Assembly: GCA_910586545.1 (NCBI GenBank)
Contig: CAJUIQ010000001.1
Coordinates: forward strand, 124,001-188,000
Length of the DNA stretch: 64,000 bases
Source: an uncultured Eubacteriales bacterium
GTDB taxonomy: Bacteria > Bacillota > Clostridia > Oscillospirales > CAG-272
Direction: 5' to 3'
The notes under the pieces are model-generated. The model worked only from the letters and a program-made list of their open reading frames with translations. It was not told the DNA's origin and searched no databases. Both the position numbers and the translations under genes were made by a program. Within the stretch, counting starts at the first letter, position 1, and every line of letters starts with the position of its first letter. Of the stretch, positions 16,175 to 24,514 are shown one piece after another.

Positions 16175-19100
16175 AAGTATCAAAAAGGTTCTGATGATCG
16201 GAAGCGGACCCATCGTAATCGGTCAGGCAGCAGAATTTGACTATGCGGGCGCTCAGGCGTGCCGCGTACTGAAAAAAGCAGGGGTCAATGTGGTGCTGGT
16301 GAACTCCAATCCCGCTACCATTATGACAGATAACGCCCTTGCGGATGAAATTTATTTGGAACCGCTTACGGTGGAAACCGTCAAGCGGATTATTGAAAAA
16401 GAACGGCCCGACAGTCTTCTGGCAGGGCTTGGCGGACAGACTGGACTTACACTGGCAATGCAGCTTTCCAAGGACGGATACTTGGAGGAGCAGGGCGTGC
16501 GCCTGCTTGGCACAGACGCCCATGCCATCGACCGGGCGGAAGACCGGCAGTTGTTTAAGGATACTATGGCCAAAATCGGCCAGCCTGTGGTGCCCTCCGA
16601 TATTGCAAATACCGTAGACGGCTGTGTGGAAGTAGCTAATCGGATCGGCGGATACCCTGTAATCGTACGGCCAGCCTTTACCCTGGGAGGCGGCGGCGGC
16701 GGCGTGGCATATTCCGAAGAGGAGCTGCGCGTCATCGCCCGTACAGGGTTGGATGTGTCTCCCATCACCCAGGTACTTATCGAGCGGTATATCGCCGGCT
16801 GGAAAGAAATTGAGTTTGAAGTGATGCGGGACTCTGCGGATAACGCCATCGCAATCTGCTCTATGGAAAACTTTGACCCTGTGGGGATCCATACAGGCGA
16901 CTCCATTGTGGTAGCGCCCGCGCTTTCTCTAACTACTAAGGAATATCAGATGCTGCGCGCCGCGTCTCTCGATATTGTGTCGGAGCTTGGCATCGTAGGC
17001 GGATGCAACTGCCAGTTTGCACTCAATCCGGAATCCTTTGAATATGCTGTGATCGAGGTAAACCCGCGGGTTTCCCGTTCTTCCGCATTGGCGTCTAAGG
17101 CCACAGGATACCCGATTGCAAAGGTGACTACACAGCTGGCCCTGGGATACACGCTGGATGAAATCCAGAACGAGATTACCGGAAAAACCTGTGCCTGCTT
17201 CGAACCTACCGTAGACTATGTGGTGCTGAAATTCCCCAAATGGCCTTTCGATAAATTTGTCAATTCCAGCCGGAAGCTGGGCACGCAAATGAAGGCAACC
17301 GGAGAGGTCATGTCTATCGCACCTTCCTTTGAAATGGCAGTGATGAAGGCTGTTCGGGGGGCGGAAATTTCTCTGGATACCCTTAACATGCAGCCGAAAA
17401 CGACACAGTCTCTAACGGAGCGCTTGGCAGCGCAGGACGACGTGCGAATTTTCACTGTGTTTGAAGCGCTTAAGGGCGGTATGGACATAGAAGAGGTCTA
17501 TAAAATTACAAAAATTGACCGCTGGTTCCTCTATAAGCTGCAGAGCCTTGCGGAATTTGAAAAGAAAATTACCGGCGGCCTGTCTGACGAGGACTACTAT
17601 GCGGCAAAGAAGCTGGGCTATACAGACGCGGCTCTCACCGCGCTTTCTGGACGTAAGGAATTGCCGGCCAGCACCGCTGTGTACAAAATGGTGGATACCT
17701 GCGGTGCGGAGTTTGCAGCCCAAACGCCTTATTTCTATTCAACCTATGACACGGAATGCGAATCCCGCACCTTCCCGAAAAGCGGTAAGCCGGTTATTAT
17801 GGTACTCGGAAGCGGTCCGATTCGAATCGGTCAGGGTATCGAGTTTGACTACTCCTCCGTCCATTGCGTATGGACACTAAAGGAGCTTGGCTATGATGTA
17901 GTAATCGTCAACAACAATCCGGAAACGGTTTCCACCGACTATGATACAGCAGACCGTCTGTATTTCGAGCCGCTTTGTCAGGAAGATGTAATGAACATCA
18001 TCAAGGCCGAGAACCCGGTGGGTGTAGTTGTGGCCTTCGGCGGTCAGACTGCCATCAAACTAACGAAATTCCTGGATCAAAACGGTATCAAAATACTGGG
18101 TACTTCTGCAGACGGTATCGATATCGCAGAAGACAGAGAGCGTTTTGACGCATTGCTGGAGGAGTTTTCCATCCGTCGTCCTAAGGGCCACGGCGTTATG
18201 ACCTGCGAGGAGGCGCTGGCAGCAGCTAACGAACTGGGCTATCCTGTTTTGCTGCGCCCCTCTTACGTAATCGGCGGCCAGAACATGACCATCGCCTATG
18301 ACGACGCAAGCGTGCGCCGGTATATGGAGATTATTCTCTCCGGGGAGATTGACAACCCTGTTCTGGTGGACAAATATATGATGGGCACAGAGTTGGAGGT
18401 TGATGTAATTTCCGACGGTAAGGATGTGCTGATTCCCGGTATTATGGAACATATCGAACGTGCAGGCGTTCACTCCGGCGACTCTATCGCTGTGTATCCT
18501 CCCTATAATCTTAATGATTTAATGCTGGAAAAGGTCATTGACTGTTCTACAAAGCTGGCCCTTTCTCTGGGAACAAAGGGACTTGTCAACATTCAGTATC
18601 TCATTTATCATGGCGAGCTGTATGTGATTGAGGTAAATCCCCGTGCGTCCCGTACCGTTCCGTATATCAGCAAGGTAACCGGCGTCCCTCTGGTAGATAT
18701 CGCCAGCCGGGTAATGACCGGCGCAGCTTTGGCAGATTTGGGCTATGGTACAGGACTGTATAAAACACCGCCCTATTTTGCGGTAAAGGTGCCGGTGTTC
18801 TCCTTTGAAAAGCTGTCTGATGTAAACTCCATTCTGGGGCCGGAAATGAAATCTACCGGTGAGGTTTTGGGCATTGGTCGGACTATGGCGGAGGCCCTTT
18901 TCAAGGGACTTACTTCCGCGGGATTTGATCTGAAACTGCCCAGCCACGGTAAAATTGGCGCGCTGATCAGCGTTTGTGAGTATGACAGCTTTGAAGTGGT
19001 GACTCTGGCAAAAAAATTCCACGATTTGGGTATCGAAATTTACGCTACCCCGGATACGGCAAAAACCATTTCCCAGTTGGGAATTGAAGTGAATACCGTT

Positions 19101-20192
19101 CGCAGTATGGATCAGGGTGACGATATGATGCAGCTGCTGGAATCCGGCAAAATTAGCTACGTAATTTACACTGGCGCGGTGCACGACGATACGGTGGGCG
19201 ATTATATTACGCTTCACCGTCGGGCCATCCAGCTTTCTATCGCGTGTCTTACTTCTTTGGACACAGCCAACGCCCTAGCGGATATCTTTGCGTCTCGTTA
19301 CAATCAGCAGAATACGGAAAATGTAGATATAAACAACATGCGGACTATGCGGCAGAAGGTACGCTTCTCCAAAATGGAAGGCAGCGGCAACGACTACATT
19401 TTTATCGATAACTTTGATGGAAAGATTACCTGTCCCGAATCCCTTTGCGTGTCCCTGTGTGACCGCAACTGCGGCATTGGCGGTACTGGTATCGTGCTCA
19501 TGGAGAAATCTCATGTGGCAGATGCGAAAATGCGTATCTTCAACCAGGATGGCAGCGAAGGGCTGATGGCAGGCAACAGCATCCGCTGTGTGGCAAAGTA
19601 TTTGTACGACACCGGCGTCACGGTGAAAAAAGTGTTGCAGATTGAGACTGCCAGCGGGATTCGCACGCTGCGTCTGTATACCATGAACGGAAAGGTTTCG
19701 TCCGTCTCGGTGGATATGGGGCAGGCCAGTCTGTCGCCGGCGGATATCGGAACTACCCTTGGTGGAGACGAGATTGTGGATCGTCCGGTACAGATTGGTG
19801 GGGAAACGTACAATATCACCTGTGTTTCTGTAGGTAACCCCCACTGCGTAGTGTTCTGCGGCAGGGTAGATGATGTGGATATCGAAAAGGTAGGTCCTGC
19901 CTTTGAAAATGCAGATATCTTCCCAGGGCGGATCAACACGGAATTTGTACGCGTGGTCAATGAAGTGACGCTGAAAATGCGGGTTTGGGAGCGCGGCAAT
20001 GGAGAGACACTTGCGTGCGGCACAGGAGCCTGTGCGGCGGTAGTGGCTGCTACCCGGCTTGGATATCTGAAAAAAGGCACCGATGTGACGGTGAAGCTTC
20101 CCGGAGGAGACTTGATTGTACGGTATACGGACGATGGAGTGCTGCTTACCGGCGAGGCGAAACGGATTTTTGAAGGGGAAGTAGAACTGTAA
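16161..20192 (+). CDS. carB: CarB-DapF fusion: carbamoyl-phosphate synthase large subunit plus diaminopimelate epimerase
   Basis: One 1343-residue frame starts at the ATG at 16161 with GGAGG upstream. Residues 1-1055 are a complete Clostridia-type CarB: two ATP-grasp halves (MIGSGPIVIGQAAEFDY; VLGSGPIRIGQGIEFDY), GGGGGG loop, NPRVSRSSALASKATG and NPRASRTVPYISKVTG, and the C-terminal regulatory domain. From about residue 1060 (MRTMRQKVRFSKMEGSGNDY) it is a full-length DapF of about 284 residues. Both epimerase cysteines remain (AGNSIRCVA and ACGTGACAAV). There is no stop or ribosome-binding site at the junction. DapF makes meso-diaminopimelate for lysine and peptidoglycan. Confidence 0.93.
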   Translation: MPLNKSIKKVLMIGSGPIVIGQAAEFDYAGAQACRVLKKAGVNVVLVNSNPATIMTDNALADEIYLEPLTVETVKRIIEKERPDSLLAGLGGQTGLTLAMQLSKDGYLEEQGVRLLGTDAHAIDRAEDRQLFKDTMAKIGQPVVPSDIANTVDGCVEVANRIGGYPVIVRPAFTLGGGGGGVAYSEEELRVIARTGLDVSPITQVLIERYIAGWKEIEFEVMRDSADNAIAICSMENFDPVGIHTGDSIVVAPALSLTTKEYQMLRAASLDIVSELGIVGGCNCQFALNPESFEYAVIEVNPRVSRSSALASKATGYPIAKVTTQLALGYTLDEIQNEITGKTCACFEPTVDYVVLKFPKWPFDKFVNSSRKLGTQMKATGEVMSIAPSFEMAVMKAVRGAEISLDTLNMQPKTTQSLTERLAAQDDVRIFTVFEALKGGMDIEEVYKITKIDRWFLYKLQSLAEFEKKITGGLSDEDYYAAKKLGYTDAALTALSGRKELPASTAVYKMVDTCGAEFAAQTPYFYSTYDTECESRTFPKSGKPVIMVLGSGPIRIGQGIEFDYSSVHCVWTLKELGYDVVIVNNNPETVSTDYDTADRLYFEPLCQEDVMNIIKAENPVGVVVAFGGQTAIKLTKFLDQNGIKILGTSADGIDIAEDRERFDALLEEFSIRRPKGHGVMTCEEALAAANELGYPVLLRPSYVIGGQNMTIAYDDASVRRYMEIILSGEIDNPVLVDKYMMGTELEVDVISDGKDVLIPGIMEHIERAGVHSGDSIAVYPPYNLNDLMLEKVIDCSTKLALSLGTKGLVNIQYLIYHGELYVIEVNPRASRTVPYISKVTGVPLVDIASRVMTGAALADLGYGTGLYKTPPYFAVKVPVFSFEKLSDVNSILGPEMKSTGEVLGIGRTMAEALFKGLTSAGFDLKLPSHGKIGALISVCEYDSFEVVTLAKKFHDLGIEIYATPDTAKTISQLGIEVNTVRSMDQGDDMMQLLESGKISYVIYTGAVHDDTVGDYITLHRRAIQLSIACLTSLDTANALADIFASRYNQQNTENVDINNMRTMRQKVRFSKMEGSGNDYIFIDNFDGKITCPESLCVSLCDRNCGIGGTGIVLMEKSHVADAKMRIFNQDGSEGLMAGNSIRCVAKYLYDTGVTVKKVLQIETASGIRTLRLYTMNGKVSSVSVDMGQASLSPADIGTTLGGDEIVDRPVQIGGETYNITCVSVGNPHCVVFCGRVDDVDIEKVGPAFENADIFPGRINTEFVRVVNEVTLKMRVWERGNGETLACGTGACAAVVAATRLGYLKKGTDVTVKLPGGDLIVRYTDDGVLLTGEAKRIFEGEVEL

Positions 20193-20221
20193 GGATTTCC
20201 TACAGAAAAATAAAAAAATGC

Positions 20222-20250
20222 TTGATTTTTAAAAAAAAGCATGATATAAT
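20222..20250 (+). promoter_or_regulatory. Promoter of tRNA-Ser
   Basis: TTGATT (20222-20227) and TATAAT (20245-20250) are 17 bp apart, and the tRNA starts about 39 bp downstream of the -10. Confidence 0.8.
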
Positions 20251-20288
20251 AATAGGGCACTCTAGAGAGACCATGGGGTGCCCTGTAT

Positions 20289-20380
20289 GGAGAAGTCGCG
20301 TAGTTGGTCGAGCGCGCGCGATTGGAAATCGCGTAACCGTCAAAAGCGGTTCGAGAGTTCGAATCTCTCCTTCTCCGCCA
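20289..20380 (+). tRNA. tRNA-Ser (anticodon GGA)
   Basis: The acceptor stem GGAGAAG/CTTCTCC, the anticodon stem CGCGA/TCGCG with loop TTGGAAA (anticodon GGA), a long variable arm and the T arm GAGAG-TTCGAAT-CTCTC are all present, and CCA is encoded. The extra arm is the serine class signature. Confidence 0.96.
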
Positions 20381-20389
20381 TCTGAAACC

Positions 20390-20433
20390 CGGTTGTAATT
20401 TGAACAGAAGTGTTTGAATTACAACCGATTTTT
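20390..20433 (+). terminator. Terminator of tRNA-Ser
   Basis: An 11-bp perfect outer stem (CGGTTGTAATT with AATTACAACCG) continues with six more pairs including wobbles to a GAAG loop, followed by a T-rich tract. Confidence 0.85.
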
Positions 20434-20537
20434 ATTGAAAAAAGCTTTATTTACAGGCTTTTCTTACCATAACAATGGATGTGTCAATCGGACAGTGTTT
20501 CTGAAAAAGCGTGAGAAGTGTCCAACGAAAAACAAAA

Positions 20538-20720
20538 TCATGCATGATTCGAACTGATATGTCCGATTGCACCTATTCTATTTTCTTTGTCATAAGAAGC
20601 TTTTTCAACTGCGTTCGGCGTTTTGTAGTGGATTGAACTATGTGGTCTGCGTTCGTTGTAGAACGCGATATATTTGCCGATTTCTTTTATAAACTCTGCT
20701 TCCGAGCTGTATCTATAACA
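20538..20720 (-). pseudogene. IS3-family transposase OrfB, C-terminal fragment
   Basis: The minus-strand frame reads YRYSSEAEFIKEIGKYIAFY followed by NERRPHSSIHYKTPNAVEKA, the conserved tail of IS3-family integrases, and ends at a stop at 20538-20540. The DDE catalytic core is absent and there is a frame shift where it meets the upstream fragment. Confidence 0.75.
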
Positions 20721-20735
20721 GTACAGCTCTTTTTT

Positions 20736-21038
20736 TCAGATAAGAGAAAAACGATTCCAACGCCGACAACTTGTCCTTAGTTGAGAGAATACCGTGCAAT
20801 CGACAGACTGCAGAATTTTAATCATGTTTTCGTGTTTCTGCATCTTGCGTCTAAGTTCGTTGATCTCGCGCATAGTGATTTTATTCCCATCTATGGAAAC
20901 CGCTAAATTGACTTGTTTTAACCATTCATAGAAATGTGCTGCGTGCGACGCCGGATTCGGCGCAGAGATGGGATATTCTTTCTCCATTGAAGTACCGTTT
21001 GATGAGAGTTTGTTTGATTCTGAGTAATGATTTGACAT
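20736..21038 (-). pseudogene. IS3-family transposase OrfA-like fragment
   Basis: A 100-codon minus-strand frame has a helix such as ITMREINELRRKMQKHENMI, resembling the leucine-zipper end of IS3 OrfA proteins, then runs into sequence (FSQLRTSCRRWNRF) that reads better in another frame. It is taken as the broken partner of the adjacent OrfB tail. Confidence 0.55.
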
Positions 21039-21039
21039 T

Positions 21040-21362
21040 TCATTATCCTGTCTTTTTATTTTAATTATTCAGTGTAAGGGGAAGCTATGACATTAAAATA
21101 TTTCCTCCAAATTGGACACGAAAAGTAACCTATTAAAATCAAAAAGCAAACTGACGAAACAGGTGGAAAAGAAACTTTTATATTACAATTTATTATGAGA
21201 AATTTAACCTGAAAAAGAAATGAGGATTCATAGAAACCATTAGGTCTTACAATAATTACGATTATAGTGCAATGAATATTGTAGCAGCATGTATAATACT
21301 ATGGTATAATTAAGAAGTAAAAAACAAATGGAAATTTATATGATTTCAAAAGGTATGATCAT
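21040..21362. other. AT-rich intergenic region before the helicase gene
   Basis: About 320 bp of AT-rich sequence. Two TATAAT hexamers (21292-21297 and 21305-21310) could be -10 elements for the helicase gene but neither has a good -35 at normal spacing. The right IS repeat lies at 21112-21119. No other feature is visible. Confidence 0.4.
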
Positions 21363-24095
21363 ATGGATATAGAAAAAATAATGGTTTTAATTAAGGGTGA
21401 AGATAAAACCGATTCAATTATTGACATTGTCTTGGATGTTTCCGGCCGAAAGGTGCAAGTAACATATTCTGGCGGGCGTTCCTATTTTTATAATACGAAC
21501 AATGTGGTGGTCCTGGAAAATCCCAAAAGTATAAGCTTGAATGGAAAGGTCGCCTATGTAAAGGGACTCCCCGTCTATGAACCTCGACTCATACTCGATT
21601 TTAAAAACTATATACGCATTATTCAAAAGAATGATACTTTTCAAACGATACGTTCCGAAGAACTATCCCTTGTGGAAGATGGTTCGTCCTCTGAAACTGC
21701 TCAACAAACCTTGACGTATTTGCGTGAGATTTCTCAATATACAGCAGACGATTTAGCGGAAGAAGCATTTTTAAAGCGGGAAATGGACCAGTTAACCTTT
21801 GTTCATTCTGAGAGTGTGTTGGGGAGGTATTTGAACCAACAGTCTGTTGAAAGCAGAACTCCATCTATGAATGGTATTATATTCCCGTTCCGTTTTAATC
21901 TAAGCCAGAAAGTCGCATTGGAAAATGCTCTTACCCATTCCATGTCTGTGATTGAGGGACCGCCAGGTACGGGGAAAACACAGACAATTTTAAACATTCT
22001 TGCCAATCTAATAATTCAGGGAAAAACCGTAGCGGTGACCTCCAACAATAATGAGGCGGTGAAAAACGTCATTGAAAAAATGACAAAAAAGGGGTATGGC
22101 TTTCTCACTGCATTGCTGGGCAAAAAAACGAATCAGGATGCATTCTTTGCTGACCTGCCCCGGCCTCATGTGGATGAATGGGATTGCACAGAAAAGAAGG
22201 AAGAGCTCGTTCAGAACATTGAGAGCCTAAATGTGCGGCTCAACGAACTATTAAAAATAGACAGAAAACGGGCACAGTTGAAACAAGAACTTCAGGCCTG
22301 GCAGTTAGAACAAGAGCATTTTAACGAGTATTATAGTCGTCAAGATGTCGTAGAAATTGGAAAGCTCCCCATGTTAAGGGCAAATTCGGATCGAATTATT
22401 TCCTTCCTCGCAGAAACCTCACTGGCAAAAGAACGAGAGTATACTGAAAAGTTGATGTATAGATTGAAAATGCTTATAAAGTATAGAGGTTCATTTCGAA
22501 AACTTCAGCAACAGGAAACTTCGGTATTACTATTGCTTGAGCGAGCCTTTTACCAAAAGCAAATTCAAAAGCTAGAGAAGGCTGTTGCGGCATTAGACAA
22601 CCAGTTGGATGGCGCATCGTTTGACGCACTGCTCGAACAACATCAGCAGTATTCTGAAAAGTTATTTCGCAAATGTCTGTATGAAAGTCATAGTGTGTTA
22701 CCGAAAGGTGATTTTACAAAAAAGAATTTTAAGGCTAGATTTGGGCGGTTTGTTGAAACCTATCCCATTATTCTCAGCACGACTCACGCTTTACGCCGCT
22801 CTATTCCCCAGAATTATTTGCTCGACTATGTCATCATCGATGAAGCGTCACAGGTGGACTTAATTACTGGTGTGCTGGCCTTTTCCTGTTGCCGCAATGT
22901 GATCGTGGTGGGCGATGTAAAACAGCTCCCGCAGATAACCGATGCAAAAATTGAGTCTAAGCTAAAAAAAGCACCGCCTGGCCCTGTATACAATTATTTT
23001 AAACACAGCATTTTATCTTCTATGATTGGTTTATATGGCGATAATCTGCCGCGCGAAATTCTTCGAGAGCATTATCGTTGTCACCCACAAATTATTCAGT
23101 TTTGTAACCAGAAATATTATGGAGGCGAATTAATCCCTTATACAAATTCCGATTTGTCACAGACTCCGCTGGTACTTTACAAAACGGCGGAAGGAAACCA
23201 TATGCGCAGGGTTACGAAGGGAGAGAAACAAGGAACATATAATCAGCGAGAATTGGATGTAACGGTTGAAGAAATTTTGAAGAACTCTGACCTGGAAGCC
23301 GAGAACAGCCAAATTGGTTTTGTTACGCCTTACCGCAAGCAGGCCAATGTTGCTGGTAGTCTGATGCCTGACGGTATCGAAAGCGACACCGTACATAAAT
23401 ACCAGGGACGTGAAAAAGATGTAATGATATTATCCACTGTATTGGACAGTTCTTGGCAGGGTCAGCGGAGTCTGAATTTCGTAGACGATCCTCACATGGT
23501 GAATGTAGCAGTATCTCGTGCAATTAAGCAGTTTGTACTGGTCACAGATCACGATCTTTTTTATAAAAAGGGAAAGGATATTGGTGATCTAATTCGCTAT
23601 ATGCAGTATAGTACGCTTGATGAAAATGTCATTGAGAGCCGGGTAGTATCGATTTTTGATTTATTGTATAAGCAGTATTCCCGCAAGTTGCTTCCTTTGA
23701 AAGCTAAAATGGATTCGGAAGCGTGTTATCAGTCGGAGGAGGCGCTCCGCGTGTTGCTAGAGGAAATCCTTATACAGCCGGAGTATAAACGTTTCAGTTA
23801 TACACGTGGCGTGCTATTGCGCAATCTAATCAACTCGGTAGATTTGCTCATGGACGAAGAATTGGCTTACGTCAATAACCGAGCGTCTTTAGATTTTGTC
23901 GTTTATTATAAACAGGATAAGTCTTGCAAATTCGTGATTGAAGTGGATGGTTTTGCCTTTCATGAAAATAAACCGGAGCAACTAAAGCGCGATGCATTGA
24001 AAAACTCTATTTTGAAGAAATATGAGATTCCTCTTCTACGGCTTGCAACGAATGGCAGCGGAGAGCGAGAGCGTATCATGCAGGCCTTGGAATAA
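21363..24095 (+). CDS. SF1 DNA/RNA helicase with C-terminal nuclease-like domain
   Basis: A 910-residue Upf1/DNA2-like superfamily 1 helicase. After an N-terminal domain of about 150 residues that I do not recognise come Walker A GPPGTGKTQT (about 199), motif II DEASQVD (about 492), motif III VGDVKQLPQI, motif V HKYQGREKDV (about 677) and motif VI NVAVSRAIKQ. A charged region at 280-440 suggests a helical insert. The C-terminus (from about 843) has a DUF2726/Vsr-like PD-(D/E)XK pattern, LDFVVYY then FVIEVDGFAFH. Combined helicase and nuclease, single-gene layout and position beside a tRNA and IS remnant suggest a genome-defence or repair role. No membrane segment is seen. Confidence 0.82.
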   Translation: MDIEKIMVLIKGEDKTDSIIDIVLDVSGRKVQVTYSGGRSYFYNTNNVVVLENPKSISLNGKVAYVKGLPVYEPRLILDFKNYIRIIQKNDTFQTIRSEELSLVEDGSSSETAQQTLTYLREISQYTADDLAEEAFLKREMDQLTFVHSESVLGRYLNQQSVESRTPSMNGIIFPFRFNLSQKVALENALTHSMSVIEGPPGTGKTQTILNILANLIIQGKTVAVTSNNNEAVKNVIEKMTKKGYGFLTALLGKKTNQDAFFADLPRPHVDEWDCTEKKEELVQNIESLNVRLNELLKIDRKRAQLKQELQAWQLEQEHFNEYYSRQDVVEIGKLPMLRANSDRIISFLAETSLAKEREYTEKLMYRLKMLIKYRGSFRKLQQQETSVLLLLERAFYQKQIQKLEKAVAALDNQLDGASFDALLEQHQQYSEKLFRKCLYESHSVLPKGDFTKKNFKARFGRFVETYPIILSTTHALRRSIPQNYLLDYVIIDEASQVDLITGVLAFSCCRNVIVVGDVKQLPQITDAKIESKLKKAPPGPVYNYFKHSILSSMIGLYGDNLPREILREHYRCHPQIIQFCNQKYYGGELIPYTNSDLSQTPLVLYKTAEGNHMRRVTKGEKQGTYNQRELDVTVEEILKNSDLEAENSQIGFVTPYRKQANVAGSLMPDGIESDTVHKYQGREKDVMILSTVLDSSWQGQRSLNFVDDPHMVNVAVSRAIKQFVLVTDHDLFYKKGKDIGDLIRYMQYSTLDENVIESRVVSIFDLLYKQYSRKLLPLKAKMDSEACYQSEEALRVLLEEILIQPEYKRFSYTRGVLLRNLINSVDLLMDEELAYVNNRASLDFVVYYKQDKSCKFVIEVDGFAFHENKPEQLKRDALKNSILKKYEIPLLRLATNGSGERERIMQALE

Positions 24096-24107
24096 TATTT
24101 CTTGAAG

Positions 24108-24156
24108 ACACTATTGGAATCTGAACTCCTAAGGTTTGGACACCAATAGTGTTTTT
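24108..24156 (+). terminator. Terminator of the helicase gene
   Basis: A 10-bp perfect stem (ACACTATTGG with CCAATAGTGT) closes a 25-nt loop and is followed by TTTTTG. It starts 13 bp after the helicase stop. Confidence 0.75.
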
Positions 24157-24157
24157 G

Positions 24158-24485
24158 TTATAAATCCAGCATTTATGCGGGTTCGTTCGCTATCCGTTGT
24201 CAAATTTAAACTGGACAATAAAATCAAAAAAGTGTAAAATAAAAAATGAAAAAGAAAAAACTTTGCAATCTGAATCCCCTTGTCTAATTTTCTTTTGCCG
24301 TCCAAAGTGTTTGGTTAATGGCGTTGACCGTCTTTTCATTTGCAGTTGTCTTGCCCCGCGCAAGAGTTCGAATCCCTACGATGAAATCGCAATTATATCT
24401 TTTTCATTGCCCTTTGACAACAAAAAACCATCCTGACGGGGGGGATTGGCGGAATAAGAAGACTTTTTTGCCTCTACAATACAAT
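24158..24485. other. Intergenic region with a tRNA T-arm-like fragment
   Basis: About 330 bp without a convincing gene. At 24363-24374 it contains AGAGTTCGAATC, identical over 12 bp to the T arm of the tRNA-Ser at 20354-20365, in a context (CCCGCGCAAGAGTTCGAATC) that looks like the 3' part of a decayed tRNA. It may mark the far end of an island inserted at the tRNA. Confidence 0.4.
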
Positions 24486-24511
24486 AAAAAGGGGAGATTT
24501 TCTCCCCTTTT
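24486..24511 (-). terminator. Terminator, probably bidirectional
   Basis: A GGGGAGA/TCTCCCC hairpin flanked by A and T runs on either side, 4 bp beyond the stop of the minus-strand aminotransferase. Confidence 0.85.
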
Positions 24512-24514
24512 TTA

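Larger units (their letters stand above)
20518..21119 (-). mobile_element. Decayed IS3-family insertion sequence with internal deletion
   Basis: An 8-bp inverted pair, GTGTCCAA (20518-20525) and TTGGACAC (21112-21119), brackets minus-strand remnants of both IS3-family frames. An OrfA-like fragment runs straight into the C-terminal end of OrfB; most of the catalytic part of OrfB is missing. The family call rests on the OrfB tail, FYNERRPHSSIHYKTPNAVE. Element ends are tentative. A second inverted pair (AATCGGACA/TGTCCGATT) lies between 20485 and 20570. Confidence 0.6.

Noticed and set aside
20389..20445. CRISPR or other direct-repeat array
   Set aside because: The window shows inverted repeats (terminators, operators) but no regularly spaced direct repeats, and no cas genes.
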